Below, piece after piece: positions 62,287-64,000 of a stretch of DNA of 64,000 nucleotides. The stretch is taken from assembly GCA_048264125.1 (NCBI GenBank), contig JBLXDM010000013.1:1-64000 (forward strand), read 5' to 3'. The notes below the pieces were generated by a model. It did not search any database. It worked only from the letters and a program-made list of their open reading frames with translations, and was not told the DNA's origin. This DNA comes from M1-B18 sp048264125 (GTDB taxonomy: Bacteria; Bacillota; Clostridia; Peptostreptococcales; Natronincolaceae). Made by a program: the position numbers and the translations under genes. Within the stretch, counting starts at the first letter, position 1; every line of letters starts with the position of its first letter.

Positions 62287-63393
62287 ATGCGATTTATTTG
62301 TCCTCAAAAATTATTGATGCACGGCATCTCTATAGTACAGAAATCTGTATCTACTAAAACTACGCTGCCAATATTAAAGGGTATATTCGTAGAGGCATCT
62401 ACAAATAAGCTGAGGCTGATAGGAACAGATTTAGAAATTGGAATAGAAAGCTCGGTTGAGGCTGAGGTTATAGAAGAGGGGTCAGTGGTTGTTGATGCTA
62501 GGCTGTTTGGAGAGATAATAAGAAAGCTTCCTGATGCTGATATAGAGTTTACACTATTGGAAGGCAATCATTTGAAAATACAATGTGAAAACAGTGAATT
62601 CAACATATTGAGCTTAAGCGCAGCAGACTTTCCGGAGCTTCCGGTTATAGAAGAGGAAGAGGCCTATCAAATTCCGCAGGAGCTCTTCAGAAACATGATC
62701 AAGCAAACTGTATTTTCCACCTCACAGGATGAGTCTAGACCTATATTAACCGGTGTTTTAATGGAAATAGAAAAGGATCTTCTTAATATGGTGGCTTTGG
62801 ATGGTTATAGATTAGCTCTTAGAAAAGGGAGAATTGATGCCTCCTACAATTATAAGGTTGTAATTCCCGCCAAGACCTTAAATGAGGTAAGTAGGATCAT
62901 GAATCTTGATGATGAGGAGCCAATACATATCGTAATTACAGAAAATCACACCCTATTTACTATAGGTAATACCAGACTTATCTCAAGATTGCTGGAGGGT
63001 GAATTTATAAACTATAAGCAGATACTTCCAAAGGAGCATAAATCCAGAGTAAAAATCAGCACAAGGAATCTCCTGAACAGTATTGAGAGGGCCTCACTAT
63101 TGGCTAAAGAGGGGAAAAACAATCTGGTTAAGTTTATAATAAAGGATGAGGTTATGATAATTACCTCTAATTCAGAGCTTGGAAAGGTTCATGAAGAGAT
63201 ACCTATAGCCCTTGAGGGGGCTGATTTAGAGATCGCCTTTAACTCTAAGTACTTTATAGAGGCCTTGAAGGTAATAGATGATGAGGACGTATATCTTGAT
63301 TTTACAACAAACATAAGTCCAGGTATATTAAAGCCCGTAAGCAATGATAACTATGTTTACTTGGTATTACCGGTAAGAGTAGCTTCAAATTAA
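62287..63393 (+). CDS. dnaN: DNA polymerase III beta subunit (sliding clamp)
   Basis: 368 aa, three clamp domains. N-terminus MRFICPQKLLMHGISIVQKS, the middle DESRPILTGVLMEIE and the C-terminal end YVYLVLPVRVASN are typical. It encircles DNA and tethers polymerase III. It is loaded by DnaX. Confidence 0.98.
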   Translation: MRFICPQKLLMHGISIVQKSVSTKTTLPILKGIFVEASTNKLRLIGTDLEIGIESSVEAEVIEEGSVVVDARLFGEIIRKLPDADIEFTLLEGNHLKIQCENSEFNILSLSAADFPELPVIEEEEAYQIPQELFRNMIKQTVFSTSQDESRPILTGVLMEIEKDLLNMVALDGYRLALRKGRIDASYNYKVVIPAKTLNEVSRIMNLDDEEPIHIVITENHTLFTIGNTRLISRLLEGEFINYKQILPKEHKSRVKISTRNLLNSIERASLLAKEGKNNLVKFIIKDEVMIITSNSELGKVHEEIPIALEGADLEIAFNSKYFIEALKVIDDEDVYLDFTTNISPGILKPVSNDNYVYLVLPVRVASN

Positions 63394-63402
63394 GAATAAG
63401 CT

Positions 63403-63430
63403 GTCCAGCCTTAGGCTGGACTTTTTTTTT
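63403..63430 (+). terminator. Terminator after dnaN
   Basis: GTCCAGCC TTA GGCTGGAC followed by nine T. Confidence 0.93.
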
Positions 63431-63504
63431 GATTGGAAATGATACCTTTCAAATTATAAGAAATAGGGGTTGATAAAGGTTGTTCCCCTTAGTAAAACAA
63501 TAAA

Positions 63505-63549
63505 TGTGGATAAGTCATTTCTTGAAAAATAAATGGCGAATGTGGATAA
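63505..63549. other. Two DnaA boxes upstream of the S4 protein/recF
   Basis: TGTGGATAA at 63505-63513 and 63541-63549, same orientation, 36 bp apart. They may link expression of the recF operon to DnaA. Confidence 0.75.
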
Positions 63550-63668
63550 GTACAAAAATTTATATTCAGTTTCCTTTTATTTATGTTATTATCTTATATA
63601 GCTAAATATTTTTTCGCTATTTTCATAAAGCTATAATATAACATTATTTATATAAAGAGGTGTAGAGA

Positions 63669-63881
63669 ATGGAAAAAATTCAGGTTGAAATTGATGGTGA
63701 ATATATAAAGCTGGATCAGCTGCTGAAATTCAGCGGTGCAATAGACAGTGGTGGGCAGGCTAAGCTCATGATTTTAAATGGAGATGTAAAGGTAAATGGA
63801 AGCATATCCACAGAGAGGGGCAAGAAAATAAGAAAAGGGGATATCGTTGAGGTAGAGGATACTTTGATTGAGCTTTTATAA
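63669..63881 (+). CDS. yaaA: S4-domain RNA-binding protein YaaA
   Basis: 70 aa. KLDQLLKFSGAIDSGGQAK and VKVNGSISTERGKKIRKGD form an S4 RNA-binding domain as in B. subtilis YaaA, located between dnaN and recF. Probably a ribosome assembly factor. Confidence 0.92.
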   Translation: MEKIQVEIDGEYIKLDQLLKFSGAIDSGGQAKLMILNGDVKVNGSISTERGKKIRKGDIVEVEDTLIELL

Positions 63882-63905
63882 TAAGTTTTTTTGGGGGATT
63901 AATTA

Positions 63906-64000
63906 ATGTTCGTTAAGGAGTTAAGGTTAATTAATTACAGAAATTATGAAGAGCTGCAGCTTAATGTTAATCCTAAGCTAAATATCTTTGTGGGAGAAAA
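63906..64000 (+). CDS. recF: DNA replication and repair protein RecF (5' part, cut by window end)
   Basis: The ATG at 63906 follows a weak GGGGG. The 31 codons present read MFVKELRLINYRNYEELQLN and end at NIFVGE, just before the expected Walker A. Gene order dnaA-dnaN-yaaA-recF supports the call. Confidence 0.95.
   Translation, partial: MFVKELRLINYRNYEELQLNVNPKLNIFVGE

Noticed and set aside
1..64000. CRISPR arrays, intact insertion sequences, rRNA genes or 4.5S RNA near dnaX
   Set aside because: No regularly spaced repeats, transposase genes, rRNA signatures or SRP RNA motif were seen on either strand.

Overview
The window is a chromosomal origin region of a low-GC, endospore-forming Clostridia-type Firmicute. 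This rests on the order rpmH-rnpA-yidD-yidC-jag-mnmE-mnmG-rsmG-noc-parA-parB to the left of dnaA-dnaN-S4 protein-recF, on spore genes (yyaC, bofA) and on the walRK-yycHI-walJ-htrA-rlmH block. A candidate selenoprotein and the gene content would fit a group such as Alkaliphilus/Natronincola, but that placement is inference.

Layout from left to right. (1) 1-7.5 kb is accessory DNA: a STAND-type NTPase with a PD-(D/E)XK-like N-terminus, a decayed 1.2 kb gap holding a tyrosine-recombinase remnant and palindromes, then a two-gene Gabija-like anti-phage system (OLD-family ATPase/TOPRIM nuclease plus UvrD-like helicase). The Gabija segment lies between the 3' end of rlmH and a second copy of the last rlmH codons (GEPYHK-stop), the arrangement expected of an SCC-like island inserted at rlmH. 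(2) 7.5-19 kb is the WalRK cell-wall module: rlmH, two tandem htrA proteases, a 55-aa CxxH/CxxC protein, walJ, a murA, yycI, yycH, an unknown secreted protein, walK, walR. (3) 19-27 kb holds extracytoplasmic peptidases (MA-like, S8, M23, M1) and the dnaD/dnaI-like helicase-loading pair, followed by tRNA-Glu and tRNA-Lys. (4) 27-40 kb: purA, two DUF1858 genes (one Cys form, one with in-frame UGA), an acetyltransferase, dnaB, rplI, gdpP, yybS, MazG-like, an ArAE exporter, bofA, DUF2508, phoH. (5) 40-49 kb: recR-ybaB-dnaX, cvpA, a beta-propeller protein, yyaC, ykuS, a lipid kinase, a cysteine desulfurase. (6) 50-64 kb: parB/parA with two parS sites, noc, the mnm genes, the yidC cluster, and a bipartite oriC around dnaA with many DnaA boxes and a DnaA-trio-like unwinding site before dnaN.

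Most genes run leftward, away from oriC on the leading strand of the left replichore. The main head-on genes are gajA/gajB, the S8 protease, dnaD/dnaI, yyaC, the CMD protein and the GDT1 protein.

The most notable points are: the rlmH-linked island with synonymous-only att copies; the in-frame UGA with a SECIS-like hairpin in one of two DUF1858 paralogs; a palindromic GC-rich dispersed repeat near 52.5 kb with relatives at 35.5 and 36.8 kb; a large hairpin in the murA leader; and a DnaA-box cluster about 31 kb from oriC. Where a ribosome binding site pointed to an internal start, coordinates follow that start.
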